9,803 nt of DNA from an uncultured Pelagibacteraceae bacterium (lineage in GTDB: Bacteria > Pseudomonadota > Alphaproteobacteria > Pelagibacterales > Pelagibacteraceae). Each line of letters begins with the position of its first letter. The first letter of the stretch is position 1. The notes beneath the pieces were generated by a model. It searched no databases. It was not told the origin of the DNA and saw only the letters and a program-made list of their open reading frames with translations. Both the position numbers and the translations under genes were made by a program. Shown here piece after piece: positions 1 to 5,394 of this stretch. Location: assembly GCA_902548045.1 (NCBI GenBank), contig CACCPR010000018.1, positions 1 to 9,803 of the forward strand. Direction: 5' to 3'.

Positions 1-278
1 AAATTTGCATTATAAGTATGATAAACACGAAAGATCCCTATTCTTTTTTGATGCCTTTTAGAAATAAATTTAAAAAAATATATTTCATCAATATGGAAAG
101 GCAAAAGAATGTTTTTCCAAAAGAAAAATTAAAAGAAATAGCGGACAAATTAAGAATTAATTCTTCTATTGCTAATAGTTTTAATCAAGTAAAAACAGAA
201 CTTTCAGATACTAAATCTAGATGTTTTATAGTGACTGGTTCGCTTTATTTTGTTGGAGATCTTTTGAGAAAAAACTAG
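1..278 (+). CDS. folC: FolC (folylpolyglutamate/dihydrofolate synthase), C-terminal fragment
   Basis: This is the last ~92 codons of a gene that begins before the window; the first complete codon is at 3-5. FolC adds glutamate to folates and, in the bifunctional form, makes dihydrofolate from dihydropteroate in the cytoplasm. The recognisable pieces are the C-terminal domain segment with MINTKDPYSFL (family form GMLNTKDP..FL) and the closing signature VTGSLYFVGDLL (family form VTGSLYLVGEVL). The reading frame is open to the window edge (ICIIS precedes the first Met), so the ATG at 18 is internal and not a start. The Mur-ligase-type ATP-binding domain lies outside the window. The gene converges on the thioredoxin gene, and their TAG stops share the palindrome CTAG at 275-278. 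I am fairly sure of the family; whether the enzyme is mono- or bifunctional cannot be seen. Confidence 0.88.
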   Translation, partial: ICIISMINTKDPYSFLMPFRNKFKKIYFINMERQKNVFPKEKLKEIADKLRINSSIANSFNQVKTELSDTKSRCFIVTGSLYFVGDLLRKN

Positions 279-586
279 TTATTAGTTATCCATTCTTTTA
301 ATTCTTGTTTTCCAGGCCATCCAACTTTGCGAGAAACTTCTTTTCCATCTTTAAATTTTACAAATAAAGGCACTCCCTTGCAGGATAGCAGAACTGGAGT
401 GTTAGCAGACTCTTCTATATCTAATTCTCCAATCTCGATTTCACTTTCTAATTCTTTTTCTAGCTCATTACATGGAGGAATTGCCATTTGGCAGGGGTTG
501 CACCATGTTGCTCCTAGTTTTAATATCTTAGTTTTATTTCCCGATTTAATGAAATTTTCGTAAGAGTCATCTGTTACTTTAATCAT
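275..586 (-). CDS. trxA: Thioredoxin with WCNPC active site
   Basis: A 103-residue single-domain thioredoxin, the normal length for the family, with no signal peptide, so it should be cytoplasmic. It would reduce disulfides in client proteins using electrons from thioredoxin reductase. The active site is W28-C29-N30-P31-C32; the family norm is WCGPC, so Asn replaces Gly. The conserved cis-proline is P73 in GVPLFVKFKDG, followed by the G89 region of the last helix. Two further cysteines, C39 and C69, lie outside the redox pair; C69 is close in sequence to the cis-proline loop. The gene is last in the minus-strand operon, 34 bases after sbcB, with no visible Shine-Dalgarno. The folC/thioredoxin adjacency is common in alphaproteobacteria, but usually both are on one strand; here they converge. 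The symbol is given by family; a specialised paralogue is possible. Confidence 0.88.
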   Translation of the reverse strand: MIKVTDDSYENFIKSGNKTKILKLGATWCNPCQMAIPPCNELEKELESEIEIGELDIEESANTPVLLSCKGVPLFVKFKDGKEVSRKVGWPGKQELKEWITNN

Positions 587-620
587 AATAGATAAATAAT
601 AATTTTTTTAATAATGTCAA

Positions 621-2039
621 CTATACAGATGTGTAATATTTTTCTAAACCTTCAACATATGTGTTGATATCCTCTAAAGAGGCTAAATTATCTTTATTTC
701 CTTGTTTTTCAAATTTTACTCTTAATGTATCAATTTCTGCATAAGTTTTTGGTATTGTATTCCACCTCTCTGAGTTTTTACTTAAAAGTTTTGAAGCAAT
801 ATCTTTATGTATTTCACTATATAATTCTTTAGGCAATAATTCTGGTTTTTCACGGTAAATTAATTTATTGCCAAAATATTTTAATCTTTCATCTTTAAAT
901 TTATCTAAAGCTCTAAATTTTTTATCCCAATCAACTTCATGAAAATTATTCATTAATTTATTGTCCTCTAAAGGCGTGAATTTCCTGTAAATACTTTCCT
1001 CTACTGGAATATCTTCCTGAGATTTAGTCTGTTCTTTTTCTTCAACTTCCTCTTTAAGAATAATCGCTACTTTTTCAGCAAACTCTTTGTTCTCTTTAAT
1101 TTTATTTGCTCTTTCTTTTAATTTTTTAGGCCCTAAAACTTTATATTCATCCAGTTGCATTGCATAAGATGGGTTCATTATAACGGGATGCTTATTATGA
1201 CGAATTGTTCTTATAAATTTTGGTTTTTTACTCATGGCCTCTTTAAGATCTTGAACGCTCATTTTCAAGTAAATATCTGGGTCATGTTTAAGATCAAAAC
1301 ATTTTGCCCATTTATAAACTGGATGCTCACAGACGAAAGTTTCGCAAAAAGCGACTGATTTTCCGTAATAATATTCGTCTGTGCAAAAATATAATTCATT
1401 TTTAATAAGCTCGAGCGCTTTGATCTTGTCTGTGGTCATTAAGCTCGCTTTCCAAACATTTGGTGCCTTATTAAGAATAATTTTACCAATTTCTAAAGTG
1501 GCGATACAATCTCCTAAGGCTTGATGCGCATCATGTTTAATACCATTAATTGGAGCCATCTGATCTAATTTATATACAGCGTTACCTTTTTCGTTGATCG
1601 AATTTTTTAAAGTATCTGGATAATAAAAATTTGCAGCTCTTGCTAAACTTAACAAATCACCTCTCGTATTTCCATTAGTACTAGTTAAATATGGATACTC
1701 GAGCGTTTGAAACAAAGTATTCCTAAGATATTCTTCATCAAAATCAATACTATTAAAACCTATATAAGTCGCTTTGCCCCATCTTTTTAAAGTTTCAACG
1801 AACTGCCTAATCATTTGATAATGAGATAAGTTTGCACTTTGAAGCATCTTTGGGGTTGTTTGATTTACGATTAAAGCCATAGCCTCAGGAATTATTCCAG
1901 GATTTAATTTACATCTTGATTCAAAACGGTCTAGTTCTTGAAGTTTGTCATTGGTTAATACAGCACCTATTTGTATTATTTGTCCCCAGTATTTATTAGA
2001 AGAGCTGGTCTCAAAATCGTAAAAGACAAAGTTAGACAT
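621..2039 (-). CDS. sbcB: Exodeoxyribonuclease I (DEDDh 3'-5' ssDNA exonuclease)
   Basis: 472 residues, almost the length of E. coli ExoI (475). ExoI degrades single-stranded DNA 3' to 5' and acts in mismatch repair, recombination and removal of 3' overhangs. The N-terminal nuclease domain has all DEDDh residues: D8 and E10 in YDFETSSS (Exo I), D101 in GFNSIDFDEEYLRN (Exo II), and H172 with D177 in HDAHQALGD (Exo III). The middle segment with IRTIRHNKHPVIMNP (about 278-292) fits the ExoI SH3-like domain. The C-terminal third, rich in charged helices and including DERLKYFGNKL, fits the ExoI-specific helical domain. An acidic, lysine-rich linker (about 314-345) separates them. It starts 8 bases after rmuC and is followed by the thioredoxin gene, so it is probably co-transcribed with both. 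Family assignment is strong. Confidence 0.93.
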   Translation of the reverse strand: MSNFVFYDFETSSSNKYWGQIIQIGAVLTNDKLQELDRFESRCKLNPGIIPEAMALIVNQTTPKMLQSANLSHYQMIRQFVETLKRWGKATYIGFNSIDFDEEYLRNTLFQTLEYPYLTSTNGNTRGDLLSLARAANFYYPDTLKNSINEKGNAVYKLDQMAPINGIKHDAHQALGDCIATLEIGKIILNKAPNVWKASLMTTDKIKALELIKNELYFCTDEYYYGKSVAFCETFVCEHPVYKWAKCFDLKHDPDIYLKMSVQDLKEAMSKKPKFIRTIRHNKHPVIMNPSYAMQLDEYKVLGPKKLKERANKIKENKEFAEKVAIILKEEVEEKEQTKSQEDIPVEESIYRKFTPLEDNKLMNNFHEVDWDKKFRALDKFKDERLKYFGNKLIYREKPELLPKELYSEIHKDIASKLLSKNSERWNTIPKTYAEIDTLRVKFEKQGNKDNLASLEDINTYVEGLEKYYTSV

Positions 2040-2047
2040 AATTATAA

Positions 2048-3076
2048 TTATTTAAGAACTTTTATCTTTTCTGGATTTTCTTTCAAGTTGTCTGTTACTT
2101 GCTCAGGACTTCTAATATTTCCAAGCGTATTCATTATAGATCTTGCATCTCTGCCAAATCCGTCAGTTGCAGTCATTGCTTGTTCTAATTTCTTTCTTAG
2201 ATCTTTAATTCCATCAAAATGCTTTTCAAATCTTGAGCTTATATTTCTTAAATCAGTGTAGATTTGAGTGGCATGTTGTTGAACTTTCAGTGTTTGAAAA
2301 CCTAAGTGGTAAGATTGCAACAAAGCTGACAAAGTATTAGGGCCTGAAACTGTTACTTTATATTTTGTTCTTAGTTCTTGTAATAAAAGTTCTTTTGTTT
2401 TTGGATCTCTGTAGCTTGAGAGTTCAGAAAATAATCCTTCCGTCGGAACATAAATAATTGCAAAATCTGTACTTTTAGGAGGAGCTATATATTTTGAGTT
2501 GACTGTTTTAGCTTTTAGTCTAAAAGCTGCAGCTAAATCCTTTCTCGCCTCGGCTTGAGCCTCTTTATTATTAGCGTTGTAAGCATCATCGATTGCTTTA
2601 TATTTTTCAACTGGCCAATGACTGTCAATTGGTAACAAAACATCTTTCAGTTTAATAGCAAACTCAACTGTTTCAGATGTATCATCTTTCATTTTTGCGT
2701 TAGCAATGAATTGAGATGCTGGAAGCAAATCTTTAAGGAGAGCGCCTAATCCAAATTCTGCAAGTGTTCCATATGTTTTAACACCACTTAAAATTCTACT
2801 AAAATTATCTTGGCTTTTATTCAGTTCGCTAACTTGTTGATTAAAAACTGAAACTTTTTCATCAACTTTAGTTAAAGCTCCGGTCATGTCTTTTGCAATT
2901 TCTTTACTCATGGAACCAAAAGATTGGCTGAAAGAATTTTTTAAAGAATTTACTTCGTCTTTAAATATTTGCTCGTTATTTGTTTGTTCAGGTTGTTTAC
3001 GTTTTAATAATACTATTAAACCGATTAAATTAGCACCTAACAGAAGCAATATAACAAAACTTACCATCGAATCCAT
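2048..3076 (-). CDS. rmuC: RmuC family DNA recombination-limiting protein
   Basis: 342 residues. RmuC proteins limit recombination at inverted repeats; they are membrane-anchored, predicted to have a nuclease-like fold, and their biochemical activity is poorly known. Residues ~5-25 form one N-terminal membrane helix followed by KRK, giving a cytoplasmic body. A coiled-coil-like region (about 35-100) leads to the family core: YGTLAEFGLGALLKDLL (102-118), LLPIDSHWPVEKY (147-159; family form LPIDAKFPLEDY) and FAIIYVPTEGLFSEL. It is shorter than E. coli RmuC (475 residues), mainly in coiled coil and tail, which is common in alphaproteobacterial and streamlined members. The second Met (M4) is a possible start, but the ATG at 3076 keeps 17 bases from rlmN and retains the helix. 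It is 8 bases before sbcB, so two DNA-end and recombination genes lie in tandem. Confidence 0.92.
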   Translation of the reverse strand: MDSMVSFVILLLLGANLIGLIVLLKRKQPEQTNNEQIFKDEVNSLKNSFSQSFGSMSKEIAKDMTGALTKVDEKVSVFNQQVSELNKSQDNFSRILSGVKTYGTLAEFGLGALLKDLLPASQFIANAKMKDDTSETVEFAIKLKDVLLPIDSHWPVEKYKAIDDAYNANNKEAQAEARKDLAAAFRLKAKTVNSKYIAPPKSTDFAIIYVPTEGLFSELSSYRDPKTKELLLQELRTKYKVTVSGPNTLSALLQSYHLGFQTLKVQQHATQIYTDLRNISSRFEKHFDGIKDLRKKLEQAMTATDGFGRDARSIMNTLGNIRSPEQVTDNLKENPEKIKVLK

Positions 3077-3093
3077 AATACATTATATAACAT

Positions 3094-4182
3094 TTAATTA
3101 TTGAATGCTTTTTTATTTGCTAAAGAACCGCATGACGCATTTATATCTCTGCCTTTACTTCTTCTAAACAAGGAGAGAAAACCAGCATCTTGTATAGTTT
3201 TTGAAAATTTATCTATATTCTCTTGAGTTGCTGCCTTGAAATTTTTATTTGAGAGTGGATTAAACTCAATTAAATTTAATTTTGATGGAACTTTTTTCAT
3301 AATTTTTATTAACTCATTTGCATGATCGTTTGTTAAATTTTCGTCTAAACATATCCACTCAATAAAAATTGGTAATTTTGTTTTTTCATAATATTTTTTT
3401 AATTGAGGTATTAGTGAATTAATTGAATACTTTTCATTAATGGGCATTAACTCTGATCTATGTTTTGGTATTGAGCTATGCAAACTCCAAGCAAGATAAA
3501 CATCTAATTTATTTGCAGCCCACTCAATAGCATCTATATTGTCCTTTTTAATATCAACGCCTACTGTACTAACTGTTATTCTAGTTCTTCCATATTCTAG
3601 ACCATCCTTATTTTTTGAATTATCTATGGCAATTTTTACGTTGTCTAAATTTAAAAAGGGAGATCCTTCACCCATAAAAACTTGATTGGTTATTTTTTTT
3701 TGCGTGGACCAGTCGTCTATATAATTCTTGCACAATATTATCTGAGAAATAATTTCACCTGGAGACAAGTTTCTTACTAATTTTTTTGAAATTTGAGCAG
3801 TCGCGCAAAATTCACATGAGAGAAAACAACCTACTGAAACCGATAGGCAAATTGTATATCTACTTTGGGTTTTATCTGGAATTAAAACTGTTTCAACATT
3901 TCTTTTATCTTTAAGTTCTAAAAGGAATTTGATTGTTCCATCTTTAGATTTTTGAATGTCTATAATTTTTGGTTTATCTAAACTAATTAAATCTTTAATT
4001 TTATTTCTTAGCTCAATTCCAAATGTAGTTAATTCGTCAAAACTTTTTATATTCTTTTTATAAACTGCATTAAAAAGCTGCTGAGATCTCATTTTAGCTT
4101 TTTTTTCTTCAATACCGGCCTTTTCAATTAAAAAAGTTTTCAAATGATCGAAGTTAAGATCATAGAAATTTTGTTTTTCCAT
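3094..4182 (-). CDS. rlmN: RlmN-type radical-SAM 23S rRNA (A2503-C2)/tRNA methyltransferase
   Basis: 362 residues, the usual RlmN length. RlmN methylates C2 of A2503 in 23S rRNA and A37 in some tRNAs through a methyl-cysteine intermediate. The N-terminal helical RNA-binding domain (about 1-65) contains the RSQQLFNAVYKK segment. The iron-sulfur cysteines are C119, C123 and C126 (VGCFLSCEFCATAQ). By alignment with the E. coli enzyme, E97 matches E105, C112 (seven residues before the cluster) matches C118, and C351 in RDINASCGSL matches methylated C355. SLHSS and ELMPINEKY also match the family. The odd point is MGEGSP at 170-175, where RlmN normally reads MGMGEP. All residues needed for chemistry are present, so activity is likely. 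RlmN is favoured over Cfr because this looks like a housekeeping operon. It starts 52 bases after the stop of the 63-aa gene, beyond a strong hairpin, and leads rmuC-sbcB-trxA. Confidence 0.9.
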   Translation of the reverse strand: MEKQNFYDLNFDHLKTFLIEKAGIEEKKAKMRSQQLFNAVYKKNIKSFDELTTFGIELRNKIKDLISLDKPKIIDIQKSKDGTIKFLLELKDKRNVETVLIPDKTQSRYTICLSVSVGCFLSCEFCATAQISKKLVRNLSPGEIISQIILCKNYIDDWSTQKKITNQVFMGEGSPFLNLDNVKIAIDNSKNKDGLEYGRTRITVSTVGVDIKKDNIDAIEWAANKLDVYLAWSLHSSIPKHRSELMPINEKYSINSLIPQLKKYYEKTKLPIFIEWICLDENLTNDHANELIKIMKKVPSKLNLIEFNPLSNKNFKAATQENIDKFSKTIQDAGFLSLFRRSKGRDINASCGSLANKKAFNN

Positions 4183-4203
4183 TTGTGTAGATATTAATTA
4201 ATT

Positions 4204-4226
4204 GAGAGGGGTTTTAAACCCCTCTC
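4204..4226 (-). terminator. Strong hairpin between the 63-aa gene and rlmN
   Basis: A near-perfect palindrome forms a 10-bp stem (GAGAGGGGTT with AACCCCTCTC) and a 3-base loop. It begins 8 bases past the stop of the 63-aa gene and lies 21 bases before the rlmN start. On the minus strand it is followed by AATTAATTAATAT, without a long run of T. It is therefore a weak intrinsic terminator at best, and may instead stabilise the 3' end of the small-gene mRNA or act as a partial attenuator that lowers rlmN expression. It is the most GC-rich, most stable hairpin in the window. The structure is certain; its function is inferred. Confidence 0.7.
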
Positions 4227-4234
4227 TATAAAGA

Positions 4235-4426
4235 TTAAAGCTTGTTTTTATCTGTTTTTAAATGTTTAAGCACTTTACCAGCATTTTTGCCTTCTTTGAT
4301 CAAGTAACCACTTGTTCCATTTTCATAAGCGGCTGGTGCTTCTACAGATTTATTTAGTTTGCTTCGTAAGCTTGCCTCTATTTTTTCGCGGCTGAACTTA
4401 CCAAGTAAACGTGAAAATCTATCCAT
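4235..4426 (-). CDS. Uncharacterised 63-aa basic protein with strong ribosome-binding site
   Basis: I do not recognise the family. The first ~28 residues (MDRFSRLLGKFSREKIEASL onward) should form one or two amphipathic helices rich in K/R. A short linker (SVEAPAAYENG) and a small GYLIKEGKNAGKVLKHLK tail follow; the protein is net basic with no membrane segment or cysteine. The start is decided by AAGGAG at 4437-4432, five bases upstream, the clearest Shine-Dalgarno seen here. An upstream in-frame TTG at 4456 lies within the leader and has no such site. Just before the start is ATGTGATG, so a start-stop pair (ATG TGA) overlaps the real ATG. The gene has its own near-consensus promoter, an ~86-base leader and a strong downstream hairpin, all pointing to high expression. 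A nucleic-acid- or ribosome-associated protein is possible from its charge, but this is only a guess. Confidence 0.72.
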   Translation of the reverse strand: MDRFSRLLGKFSREKIEASLRSKLNKSVEAPAAYENGTSGYLIKEGKNAGKVLKHLKTDKNKL

Positions 4427-4512
4427 CACATCTCCTTTCTTCAACCGACTTTGCAACCCTTATAGAGTCCAGCATGTCGAATGCTGTGTCTTTTTTTCCA
4501 TGACATATGGAC
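4427..4512 (-). promoter_or_regulatory. Possible structured 5' leader (pseudoknot) of the 63-aa gene
   Basis: The leader runs from the predicted transcription start (~4512) to the ATG at 4426. It contains a perfect 6-bp hairpin, CAGCAT-TCGAC-ATGCTG (4486-4470). The whole 5-base loop (UCGAC, 4480-4476) can pair with GUCGG at 4449-4445 (four Watson-Crick pairs plus one G-U), which would make an H-type pseudoknot ending 7 bases before AAGGAG. The 20 bases between include UAUAAGGGUUGCAAA. A further short hairpin, CCAU-AUGUC-AUGG, lies at the 5' end. SAM-II/SAM-V riboswitches are H-type pseudoknots known from marine alphaproteobacteria, but I do not see their conserved core here. The pairing is visible; ligand or protein control is speculative. 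Confidence 0.4.
4470..4497 (+). terminator. Hairpin plus T-run, possible plus-strand terminator
   Basis: Read on the plus strand, the 6-bp hairpin CAGCAT-GTCGA-ATGCTG is followed after four bases by seven T. This resembles a small intrinsic terminator just upstream of the plus-strand promoter. No plus-strand gene lies directly before it, so its only use in this direction would be to stop antisense transcription crossing the minus-strand operon. The same hairpin is part of the leader of the 63-aa gene on the other strand, which I think is the more likely role. Confidence 0.3.
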
Positions 4513-4528
4513 AATCAAACTTTATTAT
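4500..4528 (+). promoter_or_regulatory. Promoter for the plus-strand 51-aa/oxidoreductase/SRAP/TauD operon
   Basis: ATGACA (4500-4505, 5 of 6 match to TTGACA) and TATTAT (4523-4528, 5 of 6 match to TATAAT) are separated by exactly 17 bases. Transcription would begin about 4535, only ~11 bases before the ATG at 4546, giving a very short leader without a Shine-Dalgarno. No other good promoter is seen before the following four genes, which are spaced 0-2 bases apart or overlap. Confidence 0.5.
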
Positions 4529-4544
4529 AAGGGTAAAGATTGTC
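4510..4544. repeat. Inverted repeat GACAATC/GATTGTC spanning both promoters
   Basis: GACAATC (4510-4516) and GATTGTC (4538-4544) form a perfect 7-bp inverted repeat with 21 bases between the arms, centred near 4527. The right arm overlaps the -35 of the minus promoter; the left arm lies between the -35 and -10 of the plus promoter. A dimeric regulator could bind here and affect both directions. It could also be chance, since one arm is partly a -35 sequence. Confidence 0.4.
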
Positions 4545-4546
4545 AA
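4519..4546 (-). promoter_or_regulatory. Promoter for the 63-aa gene and rlmN operon
   Basis: On the minus strand a perfect -35 TTGACA (4546-4541) is followed after 16 bases by TAAAGT (4524-4519), which matches 4 of 6 bases of a -10 box. Transcription would start near 4512 and yield an ~86-base leader. TATAAT is also present (4529-4524) but only 11 bases from TTGACA, too close to pair with it. The promoter interleaves with the plus-strand promoter. Confidence 0.5.
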
Positions 4547-4701
4547 TGGATAATAAGCTATTAGGGGTGATCATTATAGGTTTTGGAATATTAATTCTTT
4601 TAAGTGAACAAGAGTATTCTTGGATTGTATCTGCTTTAGCTGTTGGGGTAGGTGCAGGATTTGTAATAAGAAAACCTGAAAATAATGACTTAGAAAAATA
4701 A
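4546..4701 (+). CDS. Small membrane protein, 51 aa, two predicted helices
   Basis: A complete frame from ATG 4546 to TAA 4699-4701. The protein reads MDNKLLGVIIIGFGILILLS, then a short polar turn EQEYSW, then IVSALAVGVGAGFVIRK and an acidic tail ending NNDLEK. This predicts a two-helix membrane hairpin (about residues 5-19 and 27-41), the second helix rich in small residues (Ala/Gly/Val) as in packed helices. There is no signal peptide cleavage motif or cysteine. It is first in the plus-strand operon and ends one base before the oxidoreductase ATG, which supports it being a real, co-transcribed gene. I do not recognise a family. The nearby promoter explains the absence of a long leader. Function unknown. 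Confidence 0.65.
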   Translation: MDNKLLGVIIIGFGILILLSEQEYSWIVSALAVGVGAGFVIRKPENNDLEK

Positions 4702-4702
4702 A

Positions 4703-5281
4703 ATGCCAAAGAGAATATTTATAGTGTATGGACATCATAATACCAAAGAAAGTTTTAACGCTTCAATTAGAGATACTTTTATAGATGAAGCAAAAAAGTG
4801 CGGTCATGAAATCGATTTAATAAATTTACACGATGAAAAACCTATTTCTTTTTATGATGGTTCAGAACCAGATGCACAGATATTAGATTATAGAAAAAGA
4901 TTAGAAAAATCTGATGTGCTATTTATGGTTTCGCCATGCTACAATTTAAGAGCAACAGCTATTTTAGAAAATTGGATAGATATAGTTCTAGCACCTAAGT
5001 GGTTTTTTTCTTTTAAGAAAATTGTAGGAAATTGGGGATACCCTATTGCTGGTGCGATGAAAGGCCGTCAGGCAATAATGTCGATGAGTTATGGAGGTAA
5101 CTGGTTTAGTATTCAAACATGGTTTCAAAATATTCCTTTTAGAAGAATAAAGGCGGGAGTTCTTAAGCTTGGAGGTCTTAAGACAACTTATATAAGATTT
5201 TATGAGGTTTTGCCGGGCATGACAGAAGAAAAATTTTTAAAACATATGGAGAGAGTAAGAAAATTAGCTAGACAATTATAA
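4703..5281 (+). CDS. Flavodoxin-fold NAD(P)H:quinone-type oxidoreductase
   Basis: 192 residues, matching the flavodoxin_2 type (NQO/MdaB/KefF-like). Such proteins bind FMN or FAD and pass two electrons from NAD(P)H to quinones or similar acceptors in the cytoplasm. The first strand and phosphate loop are RIFIVYGHHNTKESFNAS (4-21; family form GHP..SFN). DVLFMVSPCYNLRATAILENW (71-91) matches the D.vvf..P.yw...Pa.lK.wiD segment, followed by IDIVLAPKWFFSF. SMSYGGNW (127-134) fits the loop that contacts the isoalloxazine ring. The usual tryptophan pair after the proline is changed to CYN, so acceptor choice may differ. The gene follows the 51-aa membrane gene by one base and precedes the 36-aa gene by two. 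The family is clear; the specific substrate is not. Confidence 0.82.
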   Translation: MPKRIFIVYGHHNTKESFNASIRDTFIDEAKKCGHEIDLINLHDEKPISFYDGSEPDAQILDYRKRLEKSDVLFMVSPCYNLRATAILENWIDIVLAPKWFFSFKKIVGNWGYPIAGAMKGRQAIMSMSYGGNWFSIQTWFQNIPFRRIKAGVLKLGGLKTTYIRFYEVLPGMTEEKFLKHMERVRKLARQL

Positions 5282-5283
5282 TT

Positions 5284-5394
5284 ATGTCCAAAAGATATTC
5301 GGGTAAAAGTCAAAAAGATCGTAGCTTCATGAAAAAAGCTAAACTTAGTTTTAAAGAAAAAAGGAAGCAAAAGAGAGAGAAAAAAAATAAATAA
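5284..5394 (+). CDS. 36-aa lysine/arginine-rich peptide
   Basis: A complete frame of 36 codons, MSKRYSGKSQKDRSFMKKAK followed by LSFKEKRKQKREKKNK. Nearly half the residues are Lys or Arg, with no hydrophobic core, so it should be disordered or helical and bind nucleic acid or another acidic partner if it acts as a protein. It begins two bases after the oxidoreductase stop and its TAA shares one base with the SRAP start (TAATG), the classic spacing for translational coupling. It could be a real small protein or mainly a coupling device for the next gene; the lysine-rich tail partly reflects the A-rich sequence. No family recognised. Confidence 0.55.
   Translation: MSKRYSGKSQKDRSFMKKAKLSFKEKRKQKREKKNK

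Noticed and set aside
18..278. Separate 86-aa gene starting at ATG 18
   Set aside because: The frame is open to the window edge and the sequence is the FolC C-terminus, so the Met is internal.
327..563. Plus-strand open frame across the thioredoxin gene
   Set aside because: Shadow of a clearly conserved gene on the other strand; serine/leucine-rich low-complexity translation.
1155..1358. Open frames antisense to sbcB and rmuC (1155-1358, 1971-2261, 2886-3104)
   Set aside because: They overlap strongly conserved protein genes, lack motifs and have no start signals.
4427..4456. Ten-residue N-terminal extension of the 63-aa protein from TTG at 4456
   Set aside because: It would begin inside the leader with no ribosome-binding site, whereas ATG 4426 has AAGGAG five bases upstream.
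4427..4512. SAM-II or SAM-V riboswitch
   Set aside because: The topology is similar but the conserved core sequence is not recognisable, and the downstream genes are not methionine or SAM synthesis genes.
4515..4709. Minus-strand 64-aa frame over the 51-aa gene
   Set aside because: The plus-strand frame has tidy membrane helices and one-base spacing to the next gene; the minus frame shows no such pattern and covers the promoters.
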